Below, piece after piece: positions 28,531-29,758 of a DNA stretch of 29,758 nucleotides. Position 1 is the first letter of the stretch; every line of letters begins with the position of its first letter. The notes beneath the pieces are model-generated. The model ran no database searches. It was given only the letters and a program-made list of their open reading frames with translations, and had not been told where the DNA came from. Source of the DNA: DASRHG01 sp035650655 (lineage in GTDB: Bacteria > Desulfobacterota > Binatia > DP-6); NCBI GenBank assembly GCA_035650655.1, contig DASRHG010000106.1:1-29758 (forward strand), read 5' to 3'. The position numbers and the translations under genes were made by a program.

Positions 28531-29583
28531 TCAGTCGAAGAGGATGAGCGGCTTGATGATCCCGTCCTCCTTCCGCTGCATCATCCGGAACGCCTTTTCG
28601 ACGTCGGCGAAGCGGAGCCGGTGCGTCGTCATGAGCGTCGGGTCGACGCGCCCGTTCTCGATGCAGCGGAGGAGCCGGCGCATCCGCGCCGACCCGCCCG
28701 GGCAGAGCGCCGTCCGGATCGTCTTGTCGCTCATCCCGACACCCCACGCGAGCCGCGGGATGCGGACGAAGTGGCCCTCGCCGTGGTAGCCGACGTTCGA
28801 GATCGTACCGCCGGGCCGGGTCGCCCGAATGCACGCTTCGAACGTCGCCTCGGCGCCGAGCGCCTCGATCGCGGAGTCGACGCCGTGCCCGTCCGTCAGC
28901 GCGAGGATCGCGTCGACCGGGTCGCGCGCGGCGAAGTCGACCACGACGTCGGCGCCGTAGCGCCGCGCGAGCTCCTGGCGCCGCGGCATGCTCTCGACCG
29001 CGATCACGAGCCCCGCGCCGAGGAGACGCGCGCCGACCGTCGCCATGAGCCCGACCGGCCCCTGCGCGAAGACGGCGACCGTGCCGCCGATCGGGATGGC
29101 GGCGTGCTCGGCGGCGACGAAGCCGGTCGAGAGCATGTCGGCGCAGTAGACGGCCTGCTCGTCGGTGACGCCCGGCGGGATGGGCGTGAGGTTCGCCTGC
29201 GCCTGGTTCACGTGGAAGTACTCGGCGAGGCTGCCGTCCTTCACGTTCGCGAACTTCCACCCGCCGAGCATCTCGGTGCACTGCGACGGGAAGCCGCGCA
29301 GGCAGTTCTCGCAGGTGAAGTCGGGCGTGATCGCGCCGACCAGCACGCGGTCCCCCGGCGCGAACCCGCGCACCGCGCTTCCGACCGCGTGCACGACCCC
29401 GACCGCCTCGTGCCCGAGCGTCAGGTCGCGCCGCTCGCCGATCGCCCCCGCGACGGTGTGCACGTCCGACGTGCAGACGAGCGCGGCCGTCGTCTTCACG
29501 ATCGCGTCGGTCGGGCCGGGCTCGGGCGTCGGCTTCTCCATGACGCCGACCTCGCCGATCCGCCGCATGACGAATGCCTTCAT
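28531..29583 (-). CDS. zinc-dependent secondary alcohol dehydrogenase (TbADH-like)
   Basis: A 350-residue medium-chain dehydrogenase close to the NADP-dependent secondary alcohol dehydrogenase of Thermoanaerobacter brockii along its whole length. Catalytic zinc ligands are visible: Cys in LVCTSDVHTVAGAIGER, His-Glu in LTLGHEAVG and Asp in CADMLSTGFVAAEHA. The TbADH-type blocks GGWKFANVKDG and SNVGYHGEGHFVRIPRL are present. The cofactor loop differs: TbADH AVGSRP reads AVESMP here, with Glu where Gly sits and Met for Arg, which argues for NAD(H). A Cys cluster CENCLRGFPSQC keeps part of the structural zinc loop lacking in TbADH. It would interconvert alcohols and aldehydes or ketones, plausibly re-oxidising NADH during fermentation. 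No Shine-Dalgarno before the ATG at 29583. Confidence 0.93.
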   Translation of the reverse strand: MKAFVMRRIGEVGVMEKPTPEPGPTDAIVKTTAALVCTSDVHTVAGAIGERRDLTLGHEAVGVVHAVGSAVRGFAPGDRVLVGAITPDFTCENCLRGFPSQCTEMLGGWKFANVKDGSLAEYFHVNQAQANLTPIPPGVTDEQAVYCADMLSTGFVAAEHAAIPIGGTVAVFAQGPVGLMATVGARLLGAGLVIAVESMPRRQELARRYGADVVVDFAARDPVDAILALTDGHGVDSAIEALGAEATFEACIRATRPGGTISNVGYHGEGHFVRIPRLAWGVGMSDKTIRTALCPGGSARMRRLLRCIENGRVDPTLMTTHRLRFADVEKAFRMMQRKEDGIIKPLILFD

Positions 29584-29758
29584 GCGCGCCCGGTACCGCC
29601 GCGCACCGCGCGCCGCAATCGCGTGGAGTCCGGAGCCGCGGCCGGCACTCGGCCGGGTGCCCGCGCGCGCGTAGTGGGTCGGTGCGCGGGTCGTGCCGCA
29701 TCGCGCGGGCGCACGGGGGAGCCCTCGCGGAGACGACAAGGTGCACCACCGCGTCCTT

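Noticed and set aside
29683..29698. CGGCACG-ACCC-GCGCA upstream of the alcohol dehydrogenase, with GG-N10-GC spacing
   Set aside because: The -12 half has two mismatches and the site is about 90 nt from a gene without a Shine-Dalgarno; too weak to list as a promoter.
1..29758. FNR/ANR-type sites (TTGAT-N4-ATCAA), CRISPR arrays, tRNA or rRNA genes, insertion sequences
   Set aside because: Looked for by eye on both strands; TTGAT appears only inside genes and without the second half-site, and none of the other elements was found.

Overview
This is a gene-dense, very GC-rich piece of a bacterial chromosome (about 70% G+C or more by eye, not counted). I see no rRNA, tRNA, insertion sequence, phage or CRISPR array. 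The third codon position is nearly all G or C, so very long antisense 'shadow' ORFs run opposite most real genes. The gene content suggests an uncultured, high-GC soil or subsurface bacterium. A deltaproteobacterium-like, Methylomirabilota/Rokubacteria-like or Binatota-like lineage would fit, for example because of the secreted Cys-rich protein at 19.9-21.8 kb and the HyuA/molybdopterin pair. No marker gene here settles the taxonomy.

Layout. (1) 0.26-4.34 kb, minus strand: a two-gene operon of a molybdopterin/4Fe-4S oxidoreductase and a HyuA-type hydantoinase/oxoprolinase. (2) 4.46-7.92 kb: mostly cell-envelope and small proteins. These are a GAF-domain protein, a frameshifted RlpA-like lipoprotein, a three-gene operon (SH3-like protein plus two small zinc-ribbon proteins), a secreted L,D-transpeptidase and a small RRM RNA-binding protein. 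(3) 7.98-8.99 kb: gpsA. (4) 9.09-29.6 kb: a long block of stress and dormancy genes. In order it holds a universal stress protein, a CarS-like membrane cytidylyltransferase, a universal-stress-protein remnant, DUF2267, a BCAM0308-type zinc protein, a sugar-nucleotidyltransferase with a HAD-ATPase fusion, an HPF/cold-shock-domain ribosome-hibernation factor, a TerB/degenerate-J protein, an operon of B12-dependent ribonucleotide reductase, archease and RtcB, a secreted protein, nicotinamidase with nicotinate phosphoribosyltransferase, a zinc/manganese-type ABC transporter pair, an APH-like/P-loop kinase fusion, a patatin phospholipase and a TbADH-like alcohol dehydrogenase.

How block 4 works together. 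The set resembles, from memory, the low-oxygen-activated (lxa) locus of Burkholderia cenocepacia. It also shares members with the DosR dormancy regulon of Mycobacterium tuberculosis (universal stress proteins, the class II ribonucleotide reductase NrdZ, and Rv2004c, which has the same APH-like/P-loop layout). A plausible programme is oxygen-independent dNTP supply, ribosome parking, RNA repair, NAD salvage, fermentative redox balance and membrane remodelling under oxygen or energy limitation.

The most interesting signal is regulatory. Nearly every transcription unit of block 4 is preceded, on the correct strand, by a sequence close to the sigma-54 (RpoN) -24/-12 consensus TGGCACG-N4-TTGCW with exact GG-N10-GC spacing. 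I do not find it ahead of genes in blocks 1-3. In several genes that lack a Shine-Dalgarno sequence, the predicted transcription start lies only 2-6 nt before the start codon, so a leaderless RpoN regulon is a testable hypothesis.
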